Made by a program: the position numbers and the translations under genes
Notes under the pieces: generated by a model
The model's database searches: none
What the model was told of the DNA's origin: nothing
Seen by the model: only the letters and a program-made list of their open reading frames with translations
Shown: piece by piece, positions 1 through 14,015 of the stretch
Position numbering within the stretch: position 1 is the stretch's first letter
Layout: every line of letters begins with the position of its first letter
Source: Cacajao melanocephalus
Taxonomy: Eukaryota; Chordata; Mammalia; Primates; Pitheciidae
Assembly (NCBI GenBank): GCA_963573385.1
Contig: CAUYLG010071329.1
Span: forward strand, 62,001-126,000
Direction: 5' to 3'
DNA length: 64,000 nt

Positions 1-39
1 ACTGCCAGTTGTTACAAATAACCACCCCAAACTTCTCAT

Positions 40-660
40 CCCATCTCAGTGGCAATTTCTCTCCCGCAGAGTTAATTCATCCAAAAACACTGGTGCCACC
101 CTCATAGCATCTTTGCATATCTCTCTTCAGATTCCATTGATCAGCACATGTCAGTTTTGCCTGTAAATGTGTCTGGAATCAAATCACTTCTCACCACCTC
201 CACCACTATCAGCTGATCAAGCCACCATCATTTTTTGTCTTCTCTCAGCATTCTGGTCTCCCAGCCCTTGCACCCCCACAATCTATTCACAATACAGCAA
301 CCAGGATAGTCTTTTAAAAATGAAGTCAGATCATGTCATTTTTCTGCTTAAACCTGAATAGGCGTCTCCTCTTACTCAGATTAAAAGTCGAACCCATTAC
401 AATGGCTCACTACCTCTCTGAGCTCATCTCCGGCAATTCTTTTCCTTGCCCGTATTGCCCAAGAGAAGCTGAAGTCCTGTCAGTTACTCAAACCACGTAA
501 ACAGCCTTCCTCTTCAAAGCCGCACTCTCTTCTCTCCACATAGGAATGTCATTTCTTGGATATTCTCATGGCTCAGTTCCTCACTTTCCTTAGATCTTTG
601 CTTGAAAAGTTTTGCCTTTCTCCTACACACGTACTCTTATTCCTTGACCCTCATTTTTTT
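40..660 (+). repeat. L2-like LINE fragment
   Basis: Degraded sequence resembling the L2 3' region on the plus strand: an ORF2-end-like stretch with 'aaatcacttctca', then 'agtcagatcatgtcatttttctg', then a 'cctacc'-type segment and a pyrimidine-rich 3' part. Divergence is high, so the subfamily is not assigned. Confidence 0.5.
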
Positions 661-679
661 TTCAATAATACTTCTTTCA

Positions 680-1312
680 ACTTGTCATATTATTTATATG
701 GAAGTAAACAAAGACAAACCAAATGAGGAAAGCAAAGGCTGTTTATTCAGAACTTGCCATGGCCAGGGAGTCAGCCACCACTGTTTGCATTTTAGCAAAG
801 ACTCAAAGGCAGGCAGGCAGAGGAGTGGAAAAGCTTCATTGTATAGAAAAGGAAACGCTTCAGGTACACCCTAACTGCAGAAAAAGGGAAGGCCTTAGAT
901 ACCCCTTAATTGGAGACTTTAATATGGAGAAGCTGCAAGTGGGGAAACTGGTAGCTGGATAGTCTATGTGATTGTGTAGGGGTGCATTTTTGGCTTTTTC
1001 TGGTTGGTCTTATAGTGAAAGCAGTGATAAAAATATGAGAAACTGTCAGTTATTAATCAAATGCTGGTCATGTGGGGCTGATTGTTACAGAAGTTTTGGT
1101 TTAGTTTACATTACCAGAAATGGCAGTCTGACTCCCTACAAGTCTGACTTACAACAGTCAGGCTTTCTGGGATGTTTATTGTAATTAAAAAATTGGTTTT
1201 CTGGGCAAGTACCTGTAGGTTGTTGGTCAGAGTTCTATTTTTGTACATGGCTTGAACATTGTCCCCTTATATGTTCAGTTTCTCACATATTTGTTTTGTT
1301 ACACTTATAATA
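680..1312. other. Unassigned, possibly degraded LTR
   Basis: No gene. Moderately complex sequence containing 'gtttattcagaacttgccatgg', reminiscent of the U3/R edge of an LTR on the minus strand, but I cannot assign a family. Two short ORFs here have no recognisable protein similarity. Confidence 0.25.
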
Positions 1313-1323
1313 GTTCTCTCTTA

Positions 1324-1615
<292 letters not shown>

Positions 1616-1626
1616 TGTTCTCTCTT

Positions 1627-2489
1627 CCTACTCGCATGTAAACTTTAGGGCAAAGACAGCGTCAGGGCATTTATTATGTTAGGAACCAGGATTCCATGTT
1701 TATGAATTTTCTTATTCCAAGTGCCTTGCACATAGTCCATGGTGATAAGTCACACGAAGTAGACTAAATTACTTAATCTGAGAAGCCAAGATTCAGTAAT
1801 TTTGTTTGTGTAAAGTCTCTCTTGCCTGCAAATGACTTGGAAATAACCTTTAAACCTATGAAGTCTCTAAAGAAAGTTTAAAAAAAAAAATCTGTGTGAT
1901 ACAAGCTGTATTGTGCAATATTGGCTTAATAACTAGAAACAGCTTTGCATTCCTTTCCCTCTACCATGGCTCACTTTTGAAAGCCGAAGTAATATGGAAA
2001 AATAAAGTTATGGTCAATTCTAAATATGAACCTCAATGGTGAGTTGTTCCAAAGGTCTATGTCCTACCATTTATCATGTTTTGACATATATGTTTTGTCT
2101 TAATTTACAAGGCAGAACCATGCTTGTTTCTTCTGTACAAAGTAGACGAGAGCACCCCCTGGTGTTTGGGTGACATTACTACTCTCTTCAATATACTACT
2201 CAAAAAGGGGTTCCTACATTAGCATGAAGTGTTAACACGAGATAAGTTTGTGGTTGTAATTTCTGGCACTTAATACTGAATTCTGGATCCATCAGTTGTG
2301 TTATAACCATCTTGATTTTAGGGCACCACTATTAATTCCCATCTGTGCTCAGAATTCCAAATGATTTTCCCTAAATCTTACCATCATCACCCAAAATATC
2401 TAAACACTTATGTATAGTGTTTAAGTGATATACAGTTATCCCCTTACATTTCAAGAAGGACTCTCTGTATTTCAATATTATTGAGAACA
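1627..2489. other. Intergenic, nothing recognised
   Basis: AT-rich unique-looking sequence without ORFs, RNA genes or clear repeats. A weak L2-like 'gtgccttgcacatagt' motif lies near 1720. Confidence 0.5.
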
Positions 2490-2730
2490 CCTACACTGTT
2501 CTGAGCTGTGGATAACTGTTTTGCAGGCATCATTATATCGAATCTTCATAAACTAACTTATGAGGTTCTGTTATTATTTCTAATAATAAATATATTTCAA
2601 ATAATAAAACTGACACTGTCTGAGGCTTAACAAATCCTAGGTTTTCACAACTAGTGGTTTGCGAAGGTGGGATTTGCAGCCAGTTCTATATGACTTTATG
2701 AACTAGACGGCTTACCTAGTGTACCATATA
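2490..2730 (+). repeat. MIR-like SINE fragment
   Basis: Degenerate MIR hallmark order: 'gcaggcatcattat...atcttcataa', 'gaggttctgttattatt', then 'actgacactgtctgaggc' and a 'gtgggatttgcagccag' segment matching the MIR 'gggatttgaacccag' end. Confidence 0.55.
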
Positions 2731-3180
2731 GTCTCATTGTTACATGTTTTATTTTGAGTTGTTCTTACTCTTGTCTTCAAAAATAAACCAGTCCTCCCAC
2801 CACAACAACGTCTGTATGGATCCCTTAGTTTCTAAAAATGGCCATGTTGTCCTTTCAATTGGAACCAAAGTTCTAATACTAACAGACACTTCTGATCCTA
2901 AACAAAATTATGAAACAGATGAAGTATTTAGGTCCCAAGAATCCTGCAAGTTCAGTCTAATCTCCCTTCGTCACCTATCATCTTATTTTAGCTTTTCTCA
3001 TACGCTTTTTTAAGCATCAGAGAATACAGCAAGAATCCATCTGAAAGTTAATAAAATAAGAAGTATTTTAAATGTAAAATTTCTTCAAGGTAATCCAGGG
3101 CTTCTTAAAAGTCAAGATCTAGAATATTGTAGACAGTGGGTGCTCATTAATTACTTTTTGAATGAATGAATTATACATAA
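2731..3180 (+). other. Intergenic with short L2 3' end
   Basis: No gene. An 89-codon ORF (2744-3013) has no recognisable family. 'gacagtgggtgctcattaattactttttgaatgaatgaat' sense at about 3130-3172 resembles the L2 terminal motif (ggcgctcaataaatgtttgttgaatgaatg). Confidence 0.45.
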
Positions 3181-3189
3181 ATGAAGGTT

Positions 3190-3248
3190 TTATATATATG
3201 TGTATATATATATATATATAGATAGATTACTCTGTAAAACTCAAGAAC

Positions 3249-3290
<42 letters not shown>
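3190..3290. repeat. Adjacent (TA)n and (GT)n microsatellites
   Basis: Alternating TA/TG at about 3191-3225 and an uninterrupted GT run at about 3251-3289. Alternating purine-pyrimidine DNA of this kind is polymorphic and can adopt Z-form. Confidence 0.95.
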
Positions 3291-3291
<1 letters not shown>

Positions 3292-5274
3292 ATGAGATTT
3301 CATGACTAAAAGCTAAAAACCATCTATTTGCCTGAGCTCTGAATAACTCAGGTTGGGTTTCTTAATCCACTTCAGAACACAGATTTTATTATTTACTAGG
3401 TTTTTTGACTTTTGCATTTAAGTGTCTAACGTTTAAATTTGTGAATTCCTCATGAAGAGACCACTGAAGAGATTTTCACAGAACTGATCTGGGGAGTGAT
3501 GCTGGAGTCCTCCAGACTGTCCCAGAAAAACTGAGGGGTCTCTGGCTCTAAGCTTAGTTCAAACCATCCAGAAACACTTGCTGAATGAAGGACTAGATTT
3601 TCCAAATTGCCAAGCTGGGTAATTTCTAAAGAAATGAAATTTTAGGAGATTGATGCTAAGGTTAGGAGGGCCTATCAACACCAAGACTTGAGAAAGGGTA
3701 GAGCGTTGGACAGACCTCTCAGACTGAACTGCATTGTGGGTGCTTGAAGAAAAACTTCCACCGCTGTTTAGGGAGTGTGTTCTTCATAATTCTGTCCTCT
3801 TCCGCTATACTTTTTTTTCTACTTTTAAGCAGCAATAGTAGAATTCCTCTCCCAGTTCAAATACAGACAGTCTCTAAAGATCAACTTTCTGATCCCAACA
3901 ACCAGAAAAAAATCTAGATAAATTGCAAAACCACCATTTATTCTTTTTAAACCCCAAAAGAAGGTAGAATTACAAAACCATCATTTATTCTTTTTAAACC
4001 ACAAAGTAAGAGATGCAAAAACACTTTTGCAAAAAGATCTTTCTGCTGGCAAATATCTATCTTGGTTTCATATTTTTTACCACTTGTAAATGAAGTCCAA
4101 TTCTGCTGAAATTCTGAAACACATTAATGCATTGAGTGATGCTGTTTACTGGGAATAAGTAATAATTTTCACATCTCAAGTTAAAACCCCTTAATTTGCC
4201 TCCTAAGAAGTGGTCTAGGTTGGAAAACAACAAATGCATCTCAAAGAGAAAGAAGGAAACACTGACAGATAGAGAATGTTTTACTAAATTTTTAAAAAAT
4301 GTTGGCTTTGCATTTGTTCTTGGAAGTGAATCATAAGTGAATATGTTTCTAAATATATGCATTCACAAAAAATAAATCATTTTTTTTGCTTCCGTTATAT
4401 AACTATTGAATGAATGTTTAAAATATATTAATTGAAGATGCCAAAATTGTCAACGTGCCCAGGATACAAACCAGCCTTGTCTGTCTCAGAAATTGAAGAG
4501 ACACTGGTGTGTGAGAGGCACAGACTAATGAAAGGGCTTTAGATTTGGCTGTATCTGCATTTGTTCACTGCTTCTCTACTTACTGTGCATGTGATTTGGG
4601 ACATGTTCCTTAGCCATTCTGAAAATCATTTTCCTCAGATAAAAGAGCTCCTTTTCATTGTTTATGTGAGGATTGTGTGCCATTTTTGCAAAGTCCAACC
4701 ACAGAATGTATGCCTCATGAAAAGATGGGCTACCATGATTGATAATATGTTCGTATTTCCCTTTCTGACTATTGACTATGTTTGGGAAGAGTAATCATAT
4801 AAAACCAAATACTGACATGTTAATATTGCTTATCCCTTTGAGGTAGGAGTTTCAGATGATTTTTAGTTTTGCATATAATTTTATTTTTAAGTGAAAAGTA
4901 TTCCATACAATTTTTTATATTATACAAATATATATTACCAGAAACAGAGCCAATTAACAAGTTGATTTTGATTATGAAGCAATTAAAATACAGTTGGGAG
5001 TTGGGTGGATATTGGGTTATAGATCAAAGATGCCTCAGTGAAAAATTTTGTTCTGGGTTAATCCAAGCAACAACCCTCCTTTATTAAGTAGTTTGTTATG
5101 CCATGAGCTTAAGACCCAGGGTTATCCACATCTGTGTTGATAAACAAGTTTCATTCCATTCATAGTGATTCAGAGAGAGTTCATAGTACTCTGGGTATTT
5201 GGGGGTGTGTTTTGAAGACATGACAGTCACAAATTGATGCTTCTGGATAGTTTCTCAGTTCATTGGGTTCTCCA
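3291..5274. other. Intergenic, with a 47-bp tandem duplication
   Basis: No gene or interspersed repeat recognised. At 3921-4006 two adjacent copies of an approximately 47-bp unit (AATTGCAAAACCACC.. / AATTACAAAACCATC..) share the internal 'atttattctttttaaacc'. Several short ORFs (for example 101 aa at 4057-4362 minus) show no protein hallmarks. Confidence 0.55.
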
Positions 5275-5277
5275 AGG

Positions 5278-5968
5278 ATTTACTGTTAAAAGACTATTCC
5301 TTAATCCCACTACTGGGTATATCACCAAGGAAAAGGAAATCCATACTTTGAAGGGATACCTACCCTCCCATGTCGAGTGCAGGACTATTCCTAATACTGA
5401 GATATGGAATCAACCTAAATGTTCATCACAGATGAATGCATTTTTAAAATGTGGTGTTTATATACACGATGGAATACAATTCAGCCATGAACAAAAAAAA
5501 AAAAGAAACAAAATCCTATTATTTGTGGTAACATGGATGAGCCCAGAGGACATTATGTTAAGTGAAATAAACCAAATGCAGCATGTTCTCACTTATGTGG
5601 AAGCTAAAAACACTGATCTCATAGAAGGAGAGAGTAGAATAATGGTTACTGGAAACTGGGGGTAGCATGGAAGTGGGTAGTGAGAAGTTGGTTAGCAGAT
5701 GTGGATTTACAGCTAGACAGGCAGAATAAGTCCTAGTGTTCTTTAGCACACGTAGGGCAACTCTAATCAAAAATAATTTATTGTAAATTATCAAATAGCC
5801 AGAAGAAGAGACTTGGAATGTTCTCAACACAGAGAAGTGATGATGTTCGGAAGTGAGAGATATGCTAATTACCCTGCATTACCTCTTGCATACATGTATC
5901 AAAATATCATAAAGTATACCACAAATATGTACAATGATTTGTCAATTAAAATTAAAAAGCAAAAAAGA
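5278..5968 (+). mobile_element. L1 3' end, old (L1M-like), 5'-truncated
   Basis: Matches the end of L1 ORF2 and the 3' UTR: 'cccactactgggtatat', 'gatggaatacaattcagccat', 'gtaacatggatgag', 'gttctcacttatgtgg', and an A-rich 3' terminus near 5960. The frame is broken. The 143-codon ORF 5234-5665 is a by-product of this element. Confidence 0.85.
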
Positions 5969-7464
5969 GACTATTGCTTATGTAATAAGTTTTCAATAAA
6001 CACTTGTTTGTTGCTTGTGGAGTTTACTACTTCACTCCTTGATGTATATGAACAAAATCCAGCAATGTTTATTATTATTTGTGAACTTGACTCTTCCGTA
6101 AATATTCTCCACAGACTTGAAAATATTCTCCAGGCACTTGAGAAGAAAAACAATCAGAAAGGTTTATTATTGGTTGTCAGAGGTACTCGTGTCCTTAAGT
6201 ATGTAGTTTGGCCTATCTGTTAGCGTTGGGGAATCTAGAGTAATCTTGTTAAGTCTCCTGACTATCATTGTGGGAAGGCAAAATGAGAACAAAAGGCATA
6301 GAGATTTTCTGGTTCTAAAATAGCATTAATGTCCTTCTGTTTAGAGCAGTTGGCAAAATAAAACGAGATCCCTACCTTTTGCCTTTATACCGTTCTCCCC
6401 CAGAATTCAGAATGTTGGGAATAGATTGGGTTTTAATGTACTACCAAGTCCCCCTCAAAAGTCTTCGATTTAGCAATGAGGAAACTGACTTGGGAATTCG
6501 TTACATACGTTGCTCAGGGTTATGCAGTTAGTTGGGAAAAGTTGGTTCTAGTCTTCTTCAATCAACACCGGGCTTGATAGATTTGGGAGGAGAGCTTTCT
6601 GATTAAATCTTGGTTTATAGAAGCATTCTCCGATGGAACAATGCCAGCTGTGTTTTAAATGCCAAAAGACTGCCTTTCTGTCATAGCTGATTTTGAAATT
6701 CATAAGAATAGATGGGACAGAGATACTGCAGGAATATGCTTGCCACATTTGCTAAAAAGAAAAAAGGAAGGATTTTATCTGAGCCTCCTTACTATTAATG
6801 CAATATTTTCTCCTCAGCTCACATTCTACACTGAGTTGGGCAAGCACTCTGTGAAATTATTTCCATTACAAAGTCAGTAGAATATGAATGCAAAGTATAT
6901 TCAAGACAGGTATCCCAAAACTTGATGAAACCAGTAGCCTTTACATCAATTAGTGATAATCTACTTTTAAAAGATCCAGAGATCAATGGAGCAGAATAAA
7001 TAGCCCAGAAACAGACAGTGAGATATGTATGCATTTACTACTTGATAAATAATGCACCAGTAAACTAAAGGGAATGGATTATTTAACAAATGAAGCTGAA
7101 AAATTTACTACTTAGGAAATTAAAATTTTATACTCACCTTTTACCACGTTAAGAAAGTGAATTCTCTCTGTGAAATAAGATGGCTTACTGGTTTAAATGT
7201 AAAAATCAAAGAGTGAAATAAAACAGAAAACTGAATATATCGGGTTATGGTTTAAGGATAGAAATCAAAGTGCAACTTATATTTATTTTAACTGTCAACT
7301 TTTTTTCCCCACTTGGATATTTCTAAAACCCTTTAAATTTAAAATATGAAGCATTTGTCAAACTAGTTCTCAGCCTTCACTTAAGATGAGTAATTTTTCT
7401 TGAAACATGGTAAACCAGTTGTCTTTCAATCCTAAATATTTCCAGAGATCTAGAAAATATTGTT
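5969..7464. other. Intergenic, nothing recognised
   Basis: AT-rich sequence without recognised genes. Sense and antisense short ORFs between 5971 and 7034 lack any domain or family resemblance. Confidence 0.5.
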
Positions 7465-7770
7465 GACTGGGTTCGGTGGCTCCTGCCTATAATCCCAACT
7501 CTTTGGGAGGCTGAGGTGGAAAGGTCACTTATAGCCAGGAGTTTGAGACCAGCCTGGACAACATAGTGAGACCTCTTCTCTACAAAAATAAAAACTAAAA
7601 AATAGCTGAGTGTAGTGGTGCATGCCTGCAGTCCCAGCTACTTGGGAGGCTGAGGCTAGGCTTGAATTCAGGAATTGGAAGATACAGTGGTAAGCTAACA
7701 TCAAGTCATGGTACTCCAGCCTGGGCAACAGAGCAAGACCCCATCTCTCTAAAAAAAAAAAAGAAAAAGA
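7465..7770 (+). mobile_element. Alu (AluJ-like, diverged)
   Basis: Dimeric Alu with many substitutions, 'gtttgagaccagcctggacaacatag' and 'cactccagcctgggcaacagagc' followed by a poly(A) tail. The 'ggacaacatagtgagacc' form is typical of the older J class. Confidence 0.92.
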
Positions 7771-7959
7771 TACACAAATATTTTTGACTCCTTTTTTTTT
7801 CTCTTGCTCACCTGTCATTTTTTATCCCCCTTTATAATTTCTCATCAATTTCTCATCAGCTTTTCTCATGGTCTGATTATGTTCCTCAGAGTTTAATGGT
7901 CTTTCCTCATCCTTTTCCTCCACAGTCCTGTTTTGATTTTCTGCCAAGTTAAATATCTA

Positions 7960-8117
7960 CTATTTTTTGTTGCTGTTTTTGTAGAAATAGGATCTCACCG
8001 TGTGACTCAGGCTGGTCTTGAATTTGTGGTCTTAAGTGATTTTTCTATTTCTACCTCTCAACTCACCTTAGTCTCCCAAAATGCTGGTATTACAGGCATG
8101 AGCCACCGTGCCCGGCT

Positions 8118-8119
<2 letters not shown>
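7960..8119 (-). mobile_element. Partial Alu (left monomer)
   Basis: Reverse-complement Alu from the middle A-rich part to the 5' end ('ccaaaatgctggtattacaggcatgagccaccgtgcccgg' sense). Only the left half is present. Confidence 0.88.

Positions 8120-8168
<49 letters not shown>
8120..8168. repeat. (TA)n microsatellite
   Basis: About 24 consecutive TA units directly abutting the preceding Alu 5' end. Confidence 0.97.
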
Positions 8169-8169
<1 letters not shown>

Positions 8170-8187
8170 TCTTAAAATATATTCATT

Positions 8188-8316
8188 TAGTCAGGCACAG
8201 TGGCATGCTTATAATCCCAACTACTCAAGAGGCTGAAACAGGAGAATTGCTTGAGTCCAGAAGACTAGCCTGAGCAACATGAGAAGACTCATTTCTTTAA
8301 AAAAAAATAAAATATT
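8188..8316 (+). mobile_element. Partial Alu (one monomer)
   Basis: 'tcaggcacagtggcatgcttataatcccaactactc' to an A-rich tail; a single right-monomer-like arm, diverged. Confidence 0.85.
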
Positions 8317-8947
8317 AAACATGAATTATAAATAAAATATACTGCATACATTTATTGATTTTTATCACTATTAAAATATTCACTAAAAATGAAAGCTAAA
8401 AAATTATTTTAAAAACTAATCACACTTATTTTTACATTTTCATCTTTCCCTTTTCAGCCAATCCTTTCACGTATACACAGGCAAGTGCATTGTTTGTGTC
8501 TGTATGAGAGAGAGACCGAATGAGAGACAGAGAGAGAAAAGAGAGAGAAAGAGAAGAGAGAGGGAGTTTAAATCATGATAATGGCAATTATGCACTTTTG
8601 AACTGATTTTGTCCTATTTTCATACTATTATATACTGATTCCTCAGTAGCAGGAAAATATGCATTGAATAGATGGATGCACCATCATTAATTTAACTTTT
8701 CACCCTGTGGAACACATAGACTCTTTCCAACTTTCCATCATTATAAATAGCATTGAGATTAATAGGCGTTTACAAAACTTTTGTGAACATCTCTGATTAT
8801 TACTAAGCATACAGTTCTAGACTACAAATTTTTTTCTCATATGCCTTTTTAAAAAAATCTTGGCTTCCTGGGGAAAATGTAACCAAAAACAAAATCTGCC
8901 AACTCTACAAAGGTCATAGAGAAAGAAAACAATCTTATGTATTTTAT
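8317..8947. other. Intergenic with GA-rich tract and L1M fragment
   Basis: GA-rich simple sequence at about 8507-8567. About 8690-8850 resembles the minus-strand L1M motif 'tttccaactttcc.tcattataaa.a.cattg.gatt', a highly diverged L1 piece. No gene. Confidence 0.5.
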
Positions 8948-9258
8948 GTTTTAAATTTTATTTTGTTTTATTTTTTGAAACACAGTCTCACTCTGTCTCA
9001 TCCAGGCTGGAGTGCAATGGCACAATCTCAGCTCACTGCAACCTCTGCCTCCCAGACTCAAGCGATTCTCTTGCCTCAGCCTCCTGAGTAGCTGGACTAC
9101 AGGTGTGTGCCACCACATCCGGCTAATTTTTGTATTTTTCATGGAGACAGGGTTTCGCCATGTTGGACAGGCTAGTGTTGAACTTCTGACCTCAAGTGAT
9201 TCGCCCATGTTGGCCTCCAAAGTGCTGGGATTACAGGCATAAGCCACCATGCCCTGCC
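8948..9258 (-). mobile_element. Full-length Alu (AluS-like)
   Basis: T-rich tail complement, 'gagtctcactctgtc'-type start, both monomers, and 5' end complement '..gccaccatgccctgcc' at 9258. Confidence 0.95.
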
Positions 9259-9997
<739 letters not shown>

Positions 9998-10137
9998 ACA
10001 GATCTATCTAACTTTTAATAGGATTTACATACATTTCAATGAGAGTGCAAAGCACTTACAGCCATAATTAAAATTAATGCTCTAAGAAAAAGCAGAAACC
10101 TCCTAGTTTTTAACAGGGGAGGATTAACTCTCTCTTT

Positions 10138-10434
10138 TTACTTCTTTAAGATGTAGTTTCTTCTTGCCCAGGCTGTAGTGCAATGGTGCAATCTCGGCTC
10201 ATTGCAACCTCTACCTCCTGGGTTCAAGTGATTCTACTGCCTCAGCCTCCCGAGTAGTTGGGATTCCAGGCATGGACCCCCATACCCGGCTAATTTTTGG
10301 TTGTTTGTATTTTTAGTAGAGATAGGGTTTTGCCATGTTAGCCAGGCTGGTCTCAAACTCCTGACCTCAGATACTCTACCCGCCTCGGCCTCCCAAAATG
10401 CTGGGATTACAGACGTGAGCCACCATGCCCAGCC
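10138..10434 (-). mobile_element. Full-length Alu
   Basis: Both arms recognisable, ending 'gagccaccatgcccagcc'. Imperfect target-site duplication TAACTCTCTCTTTT (left) / TAACTCTCTTATTTT (right). Confidence 0.95.
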
Positions 10435-10900
10435 TAACTCTCTTATTTTGAATTTGTATTTGTCCTTTTACCTGCAAAGAATACCAAAAAAAACTTCACC
10501 CCAAAATATATCTGAAATATTTTAAAATGGCTATGTATAGGTCCTGCAGACAGAATAGTTCTGCAAAGTTGCCTTTTATGGAAGGAATTTGGATGCCAAG
10601 GAAGTAAAGTGAAGTAAACAGCAGATGCAAACAGGCTTTCTGTGAAGGCCCCTTGTTTGGGTCCAGGAAAGAGTAACTCACCAGAGAGAGGACTATGTCT
10701 CACACCTTTGAAGGTCTGACAGAGACGGTGTTACCACAGCTACTATCTATTTTTTTTCTGAGAGCTGCTGCCTGGGAGACATCTGCAGACCAACACTTCT
10801 TTTGCCCCATGCCTTTCTTTCTCTCTCCATCCCTAACCTGTCTGGCACCCTCAAACCCCGATTCTTTTTGTGGTTGCAGCCCGGTGTGAAAGCCTCATCC
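10435..10900. other. Unassigned intergenic, possible LTR remnant
   Basis: No gene. 'tctcacacctttgaaggtctgacagag' and a pyrimidine-rich, C-rich stretch near 10810-10870 look like retroviral-type LTR debris, but I cannot name the family. Overlapping 61- and 86-codon minus-strand ORFs are unsupported. Confidence 0.3.
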
Positions 10901-11210
<310 letters not shown>

Positions 11211-11289
11211 GGCAACAACCATCTGTATGCCTTGGTTCCCTGTTAATCTCTATTATTAGTTTGTTTTATAAACTGAAATTACCAAAACT

Positions 11290-11730
11290 TCAGGGTGTCT
11301 ACTTAAAAGGAAAGGGCTGAGGAAGGAAGGGGCTGAGGCACAAACCATGGTTTAAAGAGTTTATTTGAGCCAAAGAGAGGACGATTGCCTGGAAGACTCA
11401 GACCCAAGTAACCTTGAGTATGAGCTCTGTAGCTTTGAAAGTCAAAAAAAAAAAAAAAAAAAAAAAAGAAGGAGGAGGGATAGGGAGTAGGCTGATACAA
11501 AGTTGTTTGTCAAGAACTCTCACTGGTATACAAAAGTAACATTGATTAGTAATTGGCTATGCGTCCTTAAGCTATAGGGTATGTGTTATAGTGTCTGGTG
11601 TGGCATTGTTAGGATAATTTATAGCTATTTGTGGCAATAGCAAGCAGTTTAGGGATGAATACATAGCTCAAGGGAGGGAAGTAGGACATGACTGAGGTCT
11701 CACTATAATGCCTCTCTGGGTCTGCTAATT
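11290..11730 (-). repeat. Possible LTR remnant with internal poly(A)
   Basis: 'gagtttatttgagccaaagagaggacgattgcctgg' resembles the end of an ERV LTR read on the minus strand. A run of about 23 A at 11444-11467 interrupts it. Family not assigned. Confidence 0.3.
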
Positions 11731-11791
11731 GAAAAGAGCTCACATTCCTCAGATAAAAGTTATTTTCTTTCCTCAAGGGGAAAAATTTTAA

Positions 11792-12199
<408 letters not shown>

Positions 12200-12665
12200 T
12201 GAAAGAAAAATTTCCCTTTAAGTTCTTAACAACTCTACTGAGTGCCTGGAGTTGACCAAAGATGATTCCAAAATTGTTGGTGGTCTTTCCATTGAGAAGA
12301 AAGTTTATTTTTCTTTTCCTTGACCTGGGGCTGTCTTTGACCAATTGCATATGGTAAAAGTGACTTGTATTTTTCCCCTTTGGATTCTTAAAGCTCTCAG
12401 CTGTCCTGCTGACAAATTCCCTTGGTGAAAAGACAGGGTGGAGAGGCCCAAGACCACATTTTGGGGAATCACTGCCAAGGCGCCAGGAAGTGAGGAAAAT
12501 TGTTGACACTTTATACATCAGCTACTAGCTAAAGTTGACGCTACAGGCCAGCTGAGCCCTGCCTAAATTCCTATCCCATGAAATCATGGTATCCAAAAAT
12601 AGTTCTTGTTTTGATTCATCAAGTTGTGAGATTTTGTGTTATATAGCAAGTAATGATTGTAACCA
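12200..12665 (+). mobile_element. MaLR-type LTR (MLT1-like), diverged
   Basis: The 3' part shows the MLT1 hallmark order: 'ccagctgagccctgcctaaattcctatccca..aatcatgg', then a 'tgttttgattcatcaagttgtgagattttgtgttatatagcaa' segment corresponding to 'agccactaagttt..gg..gtttgttacacagcaa'. The 107-codon ORF inside is spurious. Confidence 0.55.
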
Positions 12666-12679
12666 TAATAGGTTCATTT

Positions 12680-13110
12680 GCTCAATGCACAGCAAGTGAG
12701 TATACTGAGATACCAGGGACTGCGGCAGACAGAGTTTAATGATCATATGAGGAGAAGAGAGGAAACCTCAAACCCGCCTCTCTGAGGAATATGGAGCTTG
12801 AGGTTTTAAGGAGCTAAGAGAGGGCAGAAATGTGGGATCCTTGATTGGTGGAAGAGTGCAGAATGAAGACATGGGGTGAGGAGAGGAAGAACTGCGTCAT
12901 CATTCTGATTTCCTTCTTCTCTGGGACTCTACAAACTGGTTACATCAGCCTTCTGCTGGAATTCAGGATCTGAAGAACATCTTGAGCAATTCTTCAACAA
13001 AAGCCTTATGATTCTAACTTCAGAAATCCTATCTAGGGAGACAGTGGGCATGCAAAGTGTCAGTGTCTGGTGCTATGTGACTCTTGGTTACAAAGAAGTG
13101 GACCAAAGTG
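12680..13110 (-). mobile_element. Solo-LTR-like element
   Basis: On the minus strand: 'ttctgaagttagaatcataagg', 'cctccttctccgggactc'-like GC part, 'accaatcaagg', 'ccttaaaacctcaagctcc', then a polyadenylation-like 'attaaactctgtctgccgcagtccctgg' segment. This U3-R-U5-like order suggests an ERV1-class solo LTR; family not assigned. Confidence 0.45.
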
Positions 13111-14015
13111 AAGACTGATTAATGCTTAATTGTAACTATATTTCTGTTTCAGAAACTGTATTACATGTTTCAGAACATGCAGTTCTTGTTAATTCTGTGA
13201 AGACAGTTTCATAGTCAGAGCAGGGTCCAATGCTGAATCATTTTTTTTTCTTTTTTACTTTTCTTCCTTTAATAAAAGTAAAAGAACATTGTATTAAGAT
13301 TCAGTGCGGGGCTGTGGTTGAACTATGAGGTTTGGCTTCCTTTTCCTCGGAGGGCTTCTCAGCTTTAAAGCTGGAGAGCAGTTTGATTTCTAAAGCATTT
13401 TTTTGACTTTAATATCTAATAAAATACAGTTTCTTTTTCAAAGAGAATCTCCATGTAGCCATGAAACGATACTTTCAAATCAAAAATAAAAAAGCAACAT
13501 AAAAAAATAGCCCAATTCAGGAAAAAATAGGGGAAAAGATTCATTTGTGATGCTCACACAAATATATTTGTACCATGTTACAGAGAAAAGTTAAGGAAAA
13601 AGATCTTCAATCATGGACCCCCTTCCCTCTCAGGAGGGTTTGAACAATTTAACTGCAAAATGCAGAGGTCGGTAAAGACAGCAGCAACCCTAGGCAACAG
13701 AGTTAATAATCACAGAGGTTGGTCGGGGAGGAGGAGGATGGGTATCAGAAAAAACAAGCAAGAAAGGAAGAGCTGAGTACGGAGATGGATTGGGATTATT
13801 TGCTGAATGCCTGTGTTAATCAAGTTTATTCTGCCTTTTAAAAAAAGTTAAACAAGAAAATTATTATTTTCTTTTAGCCCACCAGTAAGAAAGGTTGTAT
13901 AAAGTCTTCCCTGAATCAGGAAAAATGCTAAATTATGATATTTTTTACTTTTCTAGAAAGTTATTTTCATTTTCAACATTTTCATATGTACTTTATTGGC
14001 ATCTGAAAAAGAATC
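13111..14015. other. Intergenic, nothing firm recognised
   Basis: AT-rich with short A and T tracts. A 27-bp stretch at about 13441-13467 resembles 14403-14429 with only transitions between them, hinting at a small old duplication around the intervening Alu. Confidence 0.35.

Noticed and set aside
5234..5665. 143-codon plus-strand ORF
   Set aside because: It lies in the L1 3' region and includes degenerate L1 motifs; chance open frame.
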